NCBI RefSeq assembly: GCF_000718985.1
Contig: NZ_JODL01000045.1
Coordinates: forward strand, 1-22,576
DNA: 22,576 nt
Direction: 5' to 3'
DNA from: Streptomyces megasporus
GTDB lineage: Bacteria > Actinomycetota > Actinomycetes > Streptomycetales > Streptomycetaceae
Below the pieces are notes generated by a model. That model saw only the letters and a list, made by a program, of their open reading frames with translations, made no database searches and was not told the DNA's origin. The translations under genes and the position numbers were made by a program. Of the stretch, positions 1 through 7,954 are shown in pieces; position 1 is the stretch's first letter; each line of letters begins with the position of its first letter.

Positions 1-290
1 GGCTCGGAGGTTCGACGCTTCGCGTCGAACCGGGCGCCCTCGCTTCGCTCGGGCGGGCCGGGCTCCGCCCGGCCGGGGGCCGCTGCGCGGCCCCAACGCC
101 CCGTGCGGGCTTCGCCCTTCCGGGGCCGGGCCGGGCTCGCTGCGCTCGCTGCGGCCCGAGGGCGGCCCGCGCTGCGGGCCGAGGGGTTCCGCTGCGCTCC
201 ACCCTCGGAACCGGCCGTGGCATGGGCGGGGTTGAGCTGCCGTCAGCCGGATGGTGAGGGGTGGGGTTGGGCCCGCTGCGCGGGCCTGGC
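1..290. repeat. Telomere-like array of hairpins with trinucleotide loops
   Basis: Seen: a chain of GC-rich inverted repeats. Perfect stems are 9-18/22-31 (10 bp, loop TTC), 56-63/67-74 (8 bp, loop TCC), 76-83/87-94 (8 bp, loop TGC), 164-170/174-180 (7 bp, loop GCT) and 270-276/280-286 (7 bp, loop TGC). Imperfect or nested ones lie at 35-55 (inner loop TTC), 98-126 (inner GGGC-TTC-GCCC), 132-158 and 179-208 (inner GC-TGC-GC). Most loops read GAA, GGA or GCA on the minus strand. Known: Streptomyces telomeres are runs of such palindromes whose 3' overhang folds into GNA-loop hairpins for terminal-protein patching. Inferred: a telomeric or subtelomeric repeat. The first bases do not match the archetypal CCCGCGGAGCGGG end, so this could be a non-archetypal end, a trimmed end or an internal relic. 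No credible gene lies in 1-447. Confidence 0.65.
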
Positions 291-374
291 TGGCTACGGC
301 AGGAAAGGGGGCGGGGCGGTGGCGAGGCTGACGGCCGGTCACGGGATCGCCGAGTCGGAGGAGTTGATGGGTTC

Positions 375-406
375 TCCTCACGTGAGGATGCATCGCTGTG
401 TAGAGT
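375..406 (+). promoter_or_regulatory. Candidate promoter/operator for the first gene pair
   Basis: A perfect 14-base palindrome (TCCTCACGTGAGGA, 375-388) lies just upstream of TAGAGT (401-406), which fits the actinomycete TAGPuPuT -10 box. The start codon at 448 follows 41 bases later, with a GGGGGAGCGAGGG ribosome-site-like run at 428-440. No good -35 is visible. The palindrome would overlap the -35 position, as an operator might. This is inference from pattern only. Confidence 0.3.
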
Positions 407-447
407 CTGGGAAAACACACCACCCCCGGGGGAGCGAGGGATAGCCC

Positions 448-987
448 GTGCAGGACGGTTGGGAGCAGGCGAAGATTCACGCCCGCGCTGCGGTACGGCG
501 CACGGCGACGGGCATGACGGCGGCACAGATCGAGAAGGCCACGGACGAGGCGCGGATACACGAAAGGATTCGCTCACGGGTGTGTGAGACCGAGGACGAT
601 ATCCGCGCGCTCGGGATCGCGGTGGCCGAGCACACCGAGTGGCGGCGCATCGGATACGTGATGGAGGAGGAGGGCCTGGAGGTCTACAACCCCGAGCACG
701 ACCCCACGGCGGTGCGCTGGGCACGGGAGGAACAGACCGCCCGCCGGGAGCAGGCCGAGCGGGCGCGCCGGGAGCAGGCAGAGTCCCGAGGGGAGGCCCG
801 GCCGGGCCGCGCGGACCAGCCGGCGCTGGCCGTTGTGCTGGACGCGGAGACCTCCCGACGCTTGCGCGCCTGCGCCGCCGCCCAGGGCACCACCCCGCAG
901 CGCCTGGCCGCCCGTGTCGTTCGCGGCGTACTGCCGTACGGTCGGCCCATGACGCACGCCACGGAACCCCGCCCGGAGGCCCGATGA
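448..987 (+). CDS. Hypothetical telomere-proximal protein, possible RHH-like C-terminus
   Basis: The product is 179 aa and I do not recognise the family. The GTG start is chosen because a purine-rich GGGGGAGCGAGGG run lies 7-20 bases upstream. Residues 1-85 are mixed alpha-helical in character. Residues ~90-122 are a charged, Arg/Glu/Gln-rich helix with a repeated REQAERARREQAE pattern, likely a coiled coil. Residues ~128-165 (LDAETSRRLRACAAAQG...) resemble a short ribbon-helix-helix or CopG-type segment; this is weak pattern recognition. The stop overlaps the next start as ATGA, so the two genes are probably translationally coupled. Lying between a telomere-like repeat and a terminal-type helicase, it might bind DNA, but nothing shows that directly. 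Confidence 0.65.
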   Translation: MQDGWEQAKIHARAAVRRTATGMTAAQIEKATDEARIHERIRSRVCETEDDIRALGIAVAEHTEWRRIGYVMEEEGLEVYNPEHDPTAVRWAREEQTARREQAERARREQAESRGEARPGRADQPALAVVLDAETSRRLRACAAAQGTTPQRLAARVVRGVLPYGRPMTHATEPRPEAR

Positions 988-1484
988 GCGGCTGGTGGGC
1001 CCATCTGGAGGAACAGACCCGCCGGGAAGTCGACGCGAATGTGCTGCGTGATCGCCGGATGACGGCGGTCAAGACCGTGTGGGAAGCCCTACGCCCCCTG
1101 GGACTGGGCCTGCGCGAGGCCGAGCAGGTGGTCCACGCACGCTACGAGGCCCTCGGCGACCGTGTGCAGCGCACGCCGCCCGATCCGCTCGACCTCCCCT
1201 CACTCGCAGCCCGCGCCGCGGCACTCCCGGGCCGAGTGGTCGCGGTCGAGGCTCTGTGGGACGGCGACACCGTCCATGGCTGGTTCGTGGTGCTGGTCGC
1301 GGTCCTGGACGACCCGGCGGGAGAAGGGCACCTGGCGACCGTCCACCACCGCCCCGGCGGCCCCCCACCAGGCACCGCTGCCGCAGAGGCGGGCCGGGCC
1401 CTGGCCGACTCCCTCGGGGTGCCGTTCCACTTTGCCTCCCCGGACGTCCCCGACGACGAGGCCCCGCGCTGGCGAACAGCCTGA
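984..1484 (+). CDS. Hypothetical protein coupled to the preceding gene
   Basis: The product is 166 aa from the ATG that overlaps the upstream stop (ATGA), with CGGAGG about 6 bases before it. The frame is open much further upstream, but the coupled ATG is the sensible start. Family unknown. Residues ~1-60 are helical and charged (MSGWWAHLEEQTRREVD...). Residues ~80-125 read as alternating beta strands (RVVAVEALW, VHGWFVVLVAVLD, GHLATVHHR). The final part includes ADSLGVPFHFASPD and an acidic tail. No signal peptide, membrane segment or catalytic motif is visible. It likely works with the 448-987 product because of the shared operon. Function not assigned. Confidence 0.65.
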   Translation: MSGWWAHLEEQTRREVDANVLRDRRMTAVKTVWEALRPLGLGLREAEQVVHARYEALGDRVQRTPPDPLDLPSLAARAAALPGRVVAVEALWDGDTVHGWFVVLVAVLDDPAGEGHLATVHHRPGGPPPGTAAAEAGRALADSLGVPFHFASPDVPDDEAPRWRTA

Positions 1485-1744
1485 CGCCTGCCCGAAGGTC
1501 CGTGCTCGGAAGGACCGCCGCGACGCTCGGGGGCAAAGCGGGCCGCCAGGTGCCTCCCGTTCTCACGAACATCGCCCCGGACCGGTCCGGCTGCCTCCCG
1601 AACCGGTGAACAACCACTGCCGAAACCCGTGAGCATAGCCATGGCTCCCTTCGCCATCGAAAGCGCCGAGAAACAGCCACTCTGCATTCCCGCTCGGATA
1701 CGGAAAAGGCCAGGAAGCACCACAGAGAAAGGAAGGGGCATTTC
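1485..1744. other. Intergenic region upstream of the helicase gene
   Basis: 260 bases without a credible gene. A perfect 14-base palindrome (CCGGACCGGTCCGG) lies at 1577-1590. A strong Shine-Dalgarno-like AAAGGAAGGGG (1728-1738) precedes the ATG at 1745. It presumably holds the helicase promoter, but I cannot identify convincing -35/-10 boxes. Confidence 0.4.
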
Positions 1745-4600
1745 ATGGCGGGTATCAGGCTTCGGCCGCATCAGGTGGAGGCGGTGGACGCGATCGTCCG
1801 GGCGCTGGAATACCGCGCAGGACGCGAGGTACCGGAGGGCGGGTTGCGGGCCACGGCGGTGGCCGCCACCGGGGCGGGCAAGACGTTGATCGCGGCCGAG
1901 GCCGCCCGGCGTCTGGAGCAGCGGGGGCGGGTGCTGGTGATGGTCCCCACCCTGGATCTACTGACGCAGACGGTGGCGGCGTGGCGGGCGGCCGGGCACA
2001 CCGGCCCGGCGGTGGCGGTGTGCTCCCTGGAGGGAGACGAGGTGCTGGCCGCGCTGGGGGTGCGGTGCACCACCAACCCGATCCGGCTGGCGCTGTGGGC
2101 CGGGTCCGGGCCGGTGACCGTCTTCGCCACCTACGCCTCCCTCACCCCCCGCCAGGACATCGGCCCGGACGGGGACCTGGTGGAGGCGCCGGGGCCGCTG
2201 GAGGCCGCCTTCCAAGGCGCCTACGGGCAGCAACTTGCCCCGTTCGGGCTCGCCGTGGTGGACGAGGCCCACCGCACCAGCGGAGACGCGGCCAAGCCCT
2301 GGGCGGCCATCCACGACAACCAGCGGATCCCGGCCGCACGGCGCCTGTACCTCACCGCCACACCACGGATCTGGCAACCCACCGCCGGGCGCCCGGACGA
2401 GGCAGAGACCGCAGAGGGCGGGAACGGACCTCAGAGAGCCGCAGAAGGCCGCTCAGAGACCGTTCCAGCCGATGCCGGGCGGCCGGTGGCCAGCATGAAT
2501 GACACCCGCCTCTACGGCCCACAGGTGTTCACCTTCTCCCTCACCGAGGCGGTGGACCGGGGCGTCCTGGCCCGGTTCGAGATCGACGTCCTCGAGATCC
2601 GCCCGCCCGACCTGGGCGTGGGTGGGAGCGAGGAGGAACAGCGAGGCCGGCGCCTGGCCGCCCTCCAGGCCGCGCTCGTCCAGCACGCGGCCGCCACCGG
2701 GGTGCGGTCACTGATCACCTTCCACCACCGCACCATCGAGGCCCTCGCCTTCGCCCGCGCCCTGCCGGACACCGCGGCCCGGCTGCACCAGGAGGACCCG
2801 GCCACCTACCCGCGGCGGGTATGGGCCGACTGGCTCTGCGGCGAACACGAACCCGCCCACCGGCGCCGGGTGTTGGACCGGTTCGCCGACGGCATCGATG
2901 AGGACGGGTGGGAGACCGAACTGTCGGTGCTGGCGAACGTGCGCGTCCTGGGCGAAGGCGTCGACATCCGCGGCCGACGCGGTGTCGACGGCGTGGTCTT
3001 CGCGGACGTGCGCGGCTCGGCCGTGGACATCGTCCAGGCCGTCGGGCGGGCCCTGCGCCAGAAGCCCGGCCAGGGAAAGGTGGCGCGGCTGGTGGTGCCG
3101 GTTTTCCTGGCCCCGGGGGAGGTGCCGGACGACATGCTCGCCTCCGCCTCCTACAAGCCGCTGGTGGCCGTCCTTCAGGGGCTACGGGCTCACGACGAGC
3201 GCCTGGTCGAACAGCTCGCCGTCGCGTCCGCGCCCAGCCGCAGCCGGCCCGCGTCGGTGCTCGGCCTGGACCCCGCACACGACCGCGACGGCAGCAGCGG
3301 GGATGGGAGTGGAGGCGAGAGGGCGCCGTCGATGGCGGTGCCGCTGCTGCGGTTCTCCACCCCCCGCGACCCCGCGCTCATCGCGCAGTTCGTCCGCACC
3401 CGCGTCATCCAACCCGAATCCCACATCTGGCTCGCCGGACTCACCGCCCTCCGCACCTGGCACCAACAACACCAGAACGAGAACCAGGACCAGGACGGAG
3501 ACAAGGGCCGGGAGCACGAAGGCGAGTACGAGCACCAAGGCCAGGGGCACGACGGCGACAAGCACGAGCACGGCGACAAGAGCCAGGAGCAGGGGCAGGG
3601 CGGCGTGCGCGAGCGCCACCAGCACGACGACCACCAGACCGAGCCGCAGGGGCACAACCACGAAAACAGCAACCGGGAACACCGCCACAGGAAAGACGGA
3701 GAAGTCAGAACAAGCGGCACCGCCGGCGCGGCCCGGGGGCCGGTGGCGGTGCCGCTGGACGCCCGCGTCGGCCCCTTCCCCCTCGGACAGTGGGTCAGCG
3801 AGCAACGCCGCGCCTACCGCACCGGCACCCTCCCGGCGTGGCGGATCGAGCTGCTGGAAGAAGCCGGCATGGTCTGGTCGGTGCCGGACGCCGTCTTCGA
3901 GGAGAACCTCGCCGCGGCGCGGGCCTACCACTCCGTGCACGGGACGCTGTGCGCGCCCCGGACGGCGGTGGCCGAGGGTCGGCCGGTCGGGCAGTGGCTC
4001 ACCAACTGCCGGCGTCCCGACGGACTCGGCAAGGACCCGCAGCGGGCCGCCGAACGGGCCGCCCGACTCGCGGAGATCGACCCCGACTGGAACCCGGCAG
4101 AGAAGGGCTGGACGGTCGACTGGCAACGCCACTACACCAAGGTGCGGGCCTGCCTCGACGGCGGCGCCACCCTCGAGGAGATCCGCCCCGGGGTGACCGT
4201 GGGCGGCGAGGACGTCGGGTTGTGGCTGGCTCGGCAGCGTGCCGGGTGGCAGCAGTTGGCCGACGGGCAGCGCGAGCGCCTGGCCGCCCTCGGCATCCAA
4301 CCCACCCCCCCGACCGTGCCGACGCCGGGCGGCCAGACCAGCCCCGGGAACGAGACAGCAGCATGGGCAGTGGTGGTGCCCGCGGGCGCCACAGCCTGGG
4401 ACCGTGGTCTGGCCGCCCTCCGCCAATACCAGGGCCGGGAAGGACACACCCGGGTGCCCAGAAAATGGATCGAACCCGTCCACGACCAGACCGGACACCA
4501 ACACCCCATCCGGCTCGGGGTATGGCTCAGCAACCAGAAGAGCCGTCGGGCCAAACTGCCGGACGAGCGGATCAAGGCACTGGAAGAACTGGGGGTGTAA
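1745..4600 (+). CDS. DEAH-box helicase with helicase-associated (HA) domains, terminal type
   Basis: A 951-aa SF2 helicase. Visible motifs: ATGAGKT (Walker A, 41-47), DEAH (173-176), LTATPR (203-208), a second RecA-like lobe with VLGEGVDI, and QAVGRALR (motif VI, 431-438). Residues ~572-655 are an extreme low-complexity linker rich in His, Gln, Asp, Glu, Lys and Gly. After it come several ~65-residue HA-type modules, each ending in a QW/LW...LP..R...LEELG pattern. The last is ~876-951 (AWDRGLAALRQY...KALEELGV). Known: HA-domain and other helicases commonly sit beside telomeres of linear Streptomyces replicons, and the telomeric helicase-like TtrA is linked to conjugal transfer. Inferred: a terminal helicase acting on replicon-end DNA or transfer. 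A strong RBS supports the start. Its 3' end is duplicated at 5590-5849. Confidence 0.85.
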   Translation: MAGIRLRPHQVEAVDAIVRALEYRAGREVPEGGLRATAVAATGAGKTLIAAEAARRLEQRGRVLVMVPTLDLLTQTVAAWRAAGHTGPAVAVCSLEGDEVLAALGVRCTTNPIRLALWAGSGPVTVFATYASLTPRQDIGPDGDLVEAPGPLEAAFQGAYGQQLAPFGLAVVDEAHRTSGDAAKPWAAIHDNQRIPAARRLYLTATPRIWQPTAGRPDEAETAEGGNGPQRAAEGRSETVPADAGRPVASMNDTRLYGPQVFTFSLTEAVDRGVLARFEIDVLEIRPPDLGVGGSEEEQRGRRLAALQAALVQHAAATGVRSLITFHHRTIEALAFARALPDTAARLHQEDPATYPRRVWADWLCGEHEPAHRRRVLDRFADGIDEDGWETELSVLANVRVLGEGVDIRGRRGVDGVVFADVRGSAVDIVQAVGRALRQKPGQGKVARLVVPVFLAPGEVPDDMLASASYKPLVAVLQGLRAHDERLVEQLAVASAPSRSRPASVLGLDPAHDRDGSSGDGSGGERAPSMAVPLLRFSTPRDPALIAQFVRTRVIQPESHIWLAGLTALRTWHQQHQNENQDQDGDKGREHEGEYEHQGQGHDGDKHEHGDKSQEQGQGGVRERHQHDDHQTEPQGHNHENSNREHRHRKDGEVRTSGTAGAARGPVAVPLDARVGPFPLGQWVSEQRRAYRTGTLPAWRIELLEEAGMVWSVPDAVFEENLAAARAYHSVHGTLCAPRTAVAEGRPVGQWLTNCRRPDGLGKDPQRAAERAARLAEIDPDWNPAEKGWTVDWQRHYTKVRACLDGGATLEEIRPGVTVGGEDVGLWLARQRAGWQQLADGQRERLAALGIQPTPPTVPTPGGQTSPGNETAAWAVVVPAGATAWDRGLAALRQYQGREGHTRVPRKWIEPVHDQTGHQHPIRLGVWLSNQKSRRAKLPDERIKALEELGV

Positions 4601-4767
4601 GCGGGAAAGGCACCAAGCACTCGGGCAGACACCGGGCGAGCCCGCCCAACAGGGGGACGGCCCCACCCCGTGCCGCGTGCCGCAGGCGGCTGCCTCCTCG
4701 GCCGCCGTGCTTTCCCCGGTGGACACCCCCTTGACCGCCCTACAAGCCGTCTCAAGTGGCTCTTGAG
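4601..4767. terminator. Convergent intergenic region with small hairpin
   Basis: This separates the helicase stop from the stop of the oppositely oriented DUF4291 gene. A perfect small hairpin, CTCAAG-TGGCT-CTTGAG (4751-4767), lies directly beside the DUF4291 stop and could help terminate either transcript. There is no U-tract. Nothing else recognised. Confidence 0.25.
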
Positions 4768-5361
4768 TCAGGCACGCAGATGGGCCATCAAGCTGTCGGT
4801 CGTGGGGTAGGGGCGTTCTGCGGGCAGGAGTCTTCGGGCGACTTCCACAGCTCCGTCCCTCACGTGGGCATGGATCGTGTGCGCGAGCGCGGTGACGTCG
4901 GTGATGGAAACCGTCCATTCCTCCGCGTATCTGTGTGCCGCCTCGCCTGCGAGGCCGAGTTGCAGGGAGCGGTGGGAAAGCGGCTGGAGGTGCAGGTCAC
5001 GTTCGGGATCCCACTGGACCCGGGCCGGGGCTCGCTTCAGCTGGCGTTTCCAGGTGGCGCGGTCGGGGTGCAGCCCGTGTTCGTAGTGGGACAGGCAGGC
5101 GTGCTCCAGGGCCCACTCGAAGCCCTCGCGGGTGATCTCGACGGCGAGGATGGTTTCCTGTCCTTCTTTGGTGCCCCACCCGGAGCGGTACATCATCCAG
5201 AGGAACGAGGGCTTGATCCACGTCATCCGGTCCCGCTTCCACGTTGCGGGAAAGCGACCGTCCCGGGCGGCCGGCAGGCCGATCTCCGGTGCGTACGCCT
5301 GGTACACGGTCACCGTTGAGACGGTGTGGACGGCGCGGATCCGATGCTTGGGTTCTGTCAC
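4768..5361 (-). CDS. DUF4291 domain-containing protein
   Basis: The 197-aa product is the normal full length for DUF4291. Hallmarks are visible in order: IRAVHTVSTVTVYQAY (res ~8-23), the core FPATWKRDRMTWIKPSFLW (res ~37-55) followed by MMYRSGW, then GFEWALEHACLSHY, and a C-terminal SITDVTALAHTIHAHV segment. Function is not established for the family; it is soluble with no membrane segments. The start is GTG at 5361 with a weak RBS. It is oriented opposite to both neighbours and lies between two diverged copies of the helicase C-terminal module, so it looks like an inserted cargo gene. The biochemical role is unknown. Confidence 0.85.
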   Translation of the reverse strand: MTEPKHRIRAVHTVSTVTVYQAYAPEIGLPAARDGRFPATWKRDRMTWIKPSFLWMMYRSGWGTKEGQETILAVEITREGFEWALEHACLSHYEHGLHPDRATWKRQLKRAPARVQWDPERDLHLQPLSHRSLQLGLAGEAAHRYAEEWTVSITDVTALAHTIHAHVRDGAVEVARRLLPAERPYPTTDSLMAHLRA

Positions 5362-5491
5362 GGTGACCAGGGTCGGCGCCCGCTGCGGTCGGCGCTATCG
5401 AATTACCGGGTCGGCGAGGTACTGAACTGTCCCGAGTTCCGTGGAGTCCAGCGGGCTTGTCTCCTGCGGACCGAAAGGTGGGGCGCGCTAC

Positions 5492-5550
5492 CCGAAGAAG
5501 CGGCACAGCCGCCCGGCGCGGGCCGGACGGCTGTGCCGCTGCGGCTTCGG
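5492..5550. terminator. Large perfect-stem hairpin
   Basis: Arms GCGGCACAGCCG (5500-5511) and CGGCTGTGCCGC (5528-5539) pair perfectly over 12 bp. An inner CCGGC/GCCGG pair (5513-5517/5522-5526) and outer CCGAAG/CTTCGG arms (5492-5497/5545-5550) extend it. It lies upstream of the DUF4291 start and within the open frame of the HA-domain remnant, which argues that the frame is not translated here. It could be a factor-independent terminator without a U-tract (common in Streptomyces) or the end of an inserted segment. Confidence 0.5.
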
Positions 5551-5589
5551 CCGGGGTGCGGGCTCCGGCATCAGGCAGCGAGGCCGGTA

Positions 5590-5849
5590 CCGGACACGAG
5601 GCGGCAGCGGGGGCGGTGGTGGTGGTGCCCGCCGGCGCTTCTGCCTGGGACCGTGGCCTCGCCGCACTCCGCCAATACCAGCAGCGGGAAGGACATGCGC
5701 GGGTGCCGAGGAAGTGGATCGAGACCGTCCGCGACGACACCGGACACCAGCACCCCATCCGGCTCGGCATCTGGCTCAGCAACCAAAAACAGCGGCGGGA
5801 CAGACTCCCCCACGAGCGGGCCGCCGCGCTGGAGGAGCTGGGGGTGTAA
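5590..5849 (+). pseudogene. Detached copy of the helicase C-terminal HA domain
   Basis: The reading frame is open from a TTG at 5457 (130 aa), but only the last ~80 residues resemble a real protein. AVVVVPAGASAWDRGLAAL...WIETVRDDTGHQHPIRLGIWLSNQK...ALEELGV is nearly the same as the last ~76 residues of the helicase at 1745-4600. By eye the nucleotides of 5600-5849 and 4360-4600 are roughly 80% identical. There is no plausible RBS, and the upstream part is disrupted by a long hairpin. It is best read as a 3' relic of a second helicase gene or a partial duplication flanking DUF4291. A small expressed HA-domain protein cannot be excluded. Confidence 0.7.
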
Positions 5850-5874
5850 GGCCTCCTGCCGGTACAGCGATGGC

Positions 5875-5907
5875 GCCCGCCCCTCATGTGTCGCGTAAGG
5901 GGCGGGC
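5875..5907. terminator. Bidirectional terminator hairpin
   Basis: GCCCGCCCCT (5875-5884) and AGGGGCGGGC (5898-5907) form a perfect 10-bp stem with a 13-base loop, followed on the + side by TCATTGGTTT. It lies between the rightward HA-domain relic (ends 5849) and the leftward ABC-3C ATPase gene (ends 5966), where a terminator for the defence operon is expected. Confidence 0.7.
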
Positions 5908-5965
5908 TCATTGGTTTAAGTGATGTGCCCCGGCTTATGCGGAGCCCTACTTGATGTCTGGGATT

Positions 5966-7921
5966 TTACTCTTCCAACCACTCCATGGGGATCAGGGCAT
6001 TCCTCCTGCCACCGTGGGGTCTCCAGTTCTCCACGATGGCGTCCTGGAACCACTGGTCGGGAAGGTTGGCGTGGTCGCACACGATGATCTGCAGTCCGCC
6101 CTCGCTGCCCTGCGCGACGTCATTCAGCAGTTCGAAGTACTTCGTGACCGTTTCCCAGTCGGCGTCCTCCACGGTACTTGCGTCACGGACCTTTTCCGGG
6201 AAGAACGCTTGGGTGGGCTGGTCGAGCATCAGGAAGCGGGGTACGGGGCGTCGGTGCTGCAGGAAGTAGGTGTGCAGCGCGAGGTGCGCCACGAGGTGGT
6301 AGCCGATCCAGTTCTTCGCGCTGCCGATGCGTTTGAGGGACAGCCTGCCGTTAGGGCGTCTGAGGACGACGTTGAGCTGGGTGAGACTGATGCGGACCTC
6401 ATCGGCTGCTGCGGCCTGTCCGAGATCGAGCCGACGTGCCCATCGCGTCATCAGAGCCGCAACGTCGGTGAGGCGCCTTTCCGTCTCGGCGGTGACGTCG
6501 TCCTCATCGACCAGCGCTTGGAGCTCCTCGACGCGCTCATGGGCCAAGGTCAGGGCACGCTGCAGCCTCTTGACGTCGTCAAGGCCGTCATCGGAGGCAG
6601 CTGCGCGTTCTTGGGCGATGCGACCTTGGATGAAGGCGATGCGTGCCCGCTGATCTTGCAGGCTTCTCATGCGTTCATCGCTGGCGTTGAGTTCCTGCAG
6701 CGCCGCGGCGTTGACACGCAGGCGTTCCTTGACCGCCTCGCGTTCGGTCTCCAGGCGGCTGCGGTGCTGTTCGCGTACCGGCTGGAGGGTTTCGGCAGTG
6801 GCCAGTTCTTTGGTCAGATCTCGGGTCAGTCGGACGATGTCGGCGACCGCGGCGTCCGGTTCGTCCAGCGGCCGAGCGCACAGGGGGCAAATGTCGGCCC
6901 TGTGGTCATCTTGTTGGGGGCCGAGGAGCTCGAGCGTTTTGAGTCGGTCGAGCTGCAGGTGGAGTTCACCGGTGAAGGCGTGGCCTTGTTCGTGCCAGCG
7001 GTCCACCAAGGTCAGGGCGTCGCCGAGGTGCTGCCATCGCTCCCGCAGGTGGCGGCGTTCTTCCTCGAGTTGCTGTCGGCGATCCAGCGCTTCGGACGGT
7101 TCCTCGGGCCAAGCGGGAGTCTCCAGGGCACGGTCGAGGAGGTAGTGGATCTGCTGGCGGTCGAGGACCAGGGGCACGTTCTGCAGCAGTCCTTCGCTCT
7201 CGGCGAGGCGAACCAGTGCCGCAACTCGTGCGTCTGCGCCGCTTTGCCTTCGGACGGCGTCGTCGAATTGGCGTTGGGCTGCGCGCTGAGCTCGCAGGGA
7301 TTCGGCGAGTTGGTGGCGGCGCAGCGCTTGTTCGGGGCCGGCCGCGCCCAGGAAGTAGGGCAGGGTGTCCTTGATCGCTTGGGCGATGCCGTCCTCGGTC
7401 TGGCGGTGGAAGAGCGCCGCTTGGTTGGCGATCTCGTTCTGCTTCTGGAAGCACAGCAGGGCCGCGTGCGCGATGGAGACGTGGAAGGCCCTGCGGCCTG
7501 CGCCCGCCGGTGGCTGGAAGTGGAAATCCTCGATGCCCAGGCGGGCGCTGAGTTCGGTGCGGATCGCGTCGGTGTCCGCGTCGACGCGGAGCTGCCCTGC
7601 CGGGGGGATGTCGAGTGTGCCGTCCCCGATGATCATCATTGCCTTGCTGGTGGATGCTCCCACCGGGCGGGGACGGGCCAGGACCATACGGGTGGAGCCG
7701 AAGGTGACGAGCAGCGCGTACCAGCCCACGGTCCGGTCGATGGGTTCGTCGGGGAGGTTGGGGTGGTTGCGGCCCAGGCAGTAGTCGACGATGTCGAGAA
7801 CTTCGGACTTTCCGGTCTCCGACTCGCCGGTGAGAATGTTCAGTGCCCCGGGACGGAAGCGGATGACCCGGGGGTCACGTCGGCCGTCTCGGTGGTAGAG
7901 GGCCAGGGCCAGCAGCTGCAT
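5966..7921 (-). CDS. ABC-3C system ATPase (DUF3732, Rad50/SMC-like)
   Basis: The 651-aa product has the layout of a compact Rad50-type ATPase. Walker A is GESETGKS (32-39). A long coiled-coil arm (~200-500) is interrupted by a zinc-hook-like C345-P-L-C348. A signature-like SAKNWIGYHLVAHLALH follows at ~534-550, Walker B is FLMLDQPTQ (563-571), and an H-switch-like CDHANL lies at ~615-620. Known: DUF3732 proteins are the ATPase subunit of ABC-three-component (ABC-3C) conflict systems, thought to sense invading nucleic acid and gate an effector. The ATG start has AAGGAG about 13 bases upstream. It is the third gene of the operon, 33 bases after the middle-component gene. Biochemical activity here is inferred. 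Confidence 0.88.
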   Translation of the reverse strand: MQLLALALYHRDGRRDPRVIRFRPGALNILTGESETGKSEVLDIVDYCLGRNHPNLPDEPIDRTVGWYALLVTFGSTRMVLARPRPVGASTSKAMMIIGDGTLDIPPAGQLRVDADTDAIRTELSARLGIEDFHFQPPAGAGRRAFHVSIAHAALLCFQKQNEIANQAALFHRQTEDGIAQAIKDTLPYFLGAAGPEQALRRHQLAESLRAQRAAQRQFDDAVRRQSGADARVAALVRLAESEGLLQNVPLVLDRQQIHYLLDRALETPAWPEEPSEALDRRQQLEEERRHLRERWQHLGDALTLVDRWHEQGHAFTGELHLQLDRLKTLELLGPQQDDHRADICPLCARPLDEPDAAVADIVRLTRDLTKELATAETLQPVREQHRSRLETEREAVKERLRVNAAALQELNASDERMRSLQDQRARIAFIQGRIAQERAAASDDGLDDVKRLQRALTLAHERVEELQALVDEDDVTAETERRLTDVAALMTRWARRLDLGQAAAADEVRISLTQLNVVLRRPNGRLSLKRIGSAKNWIGYHLVAHLALHTYFLQHRRPVPRFLMLDQPTQAFFPEKVRDASTVEDADWETVTKYFELLNDVAQGSEGGLQIIVCDHANLPDQWFQDAIVENWRPHGGRRNALIPMEWLEE

Positions 7922-7954
7922 GACGGGGTGAGGGCTCCTTGTGGAAAAGTTGGG

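Noticed and set aside
3182..4918. 578-codon open frame on the minus strand with Val/Leu-rich 'membrane' stretches
   Set aside because: It is the shadow of the helicase low-complexity linker (GAC/CAC codons read backwards as Val/Leu). There is no RBS or family pattern.
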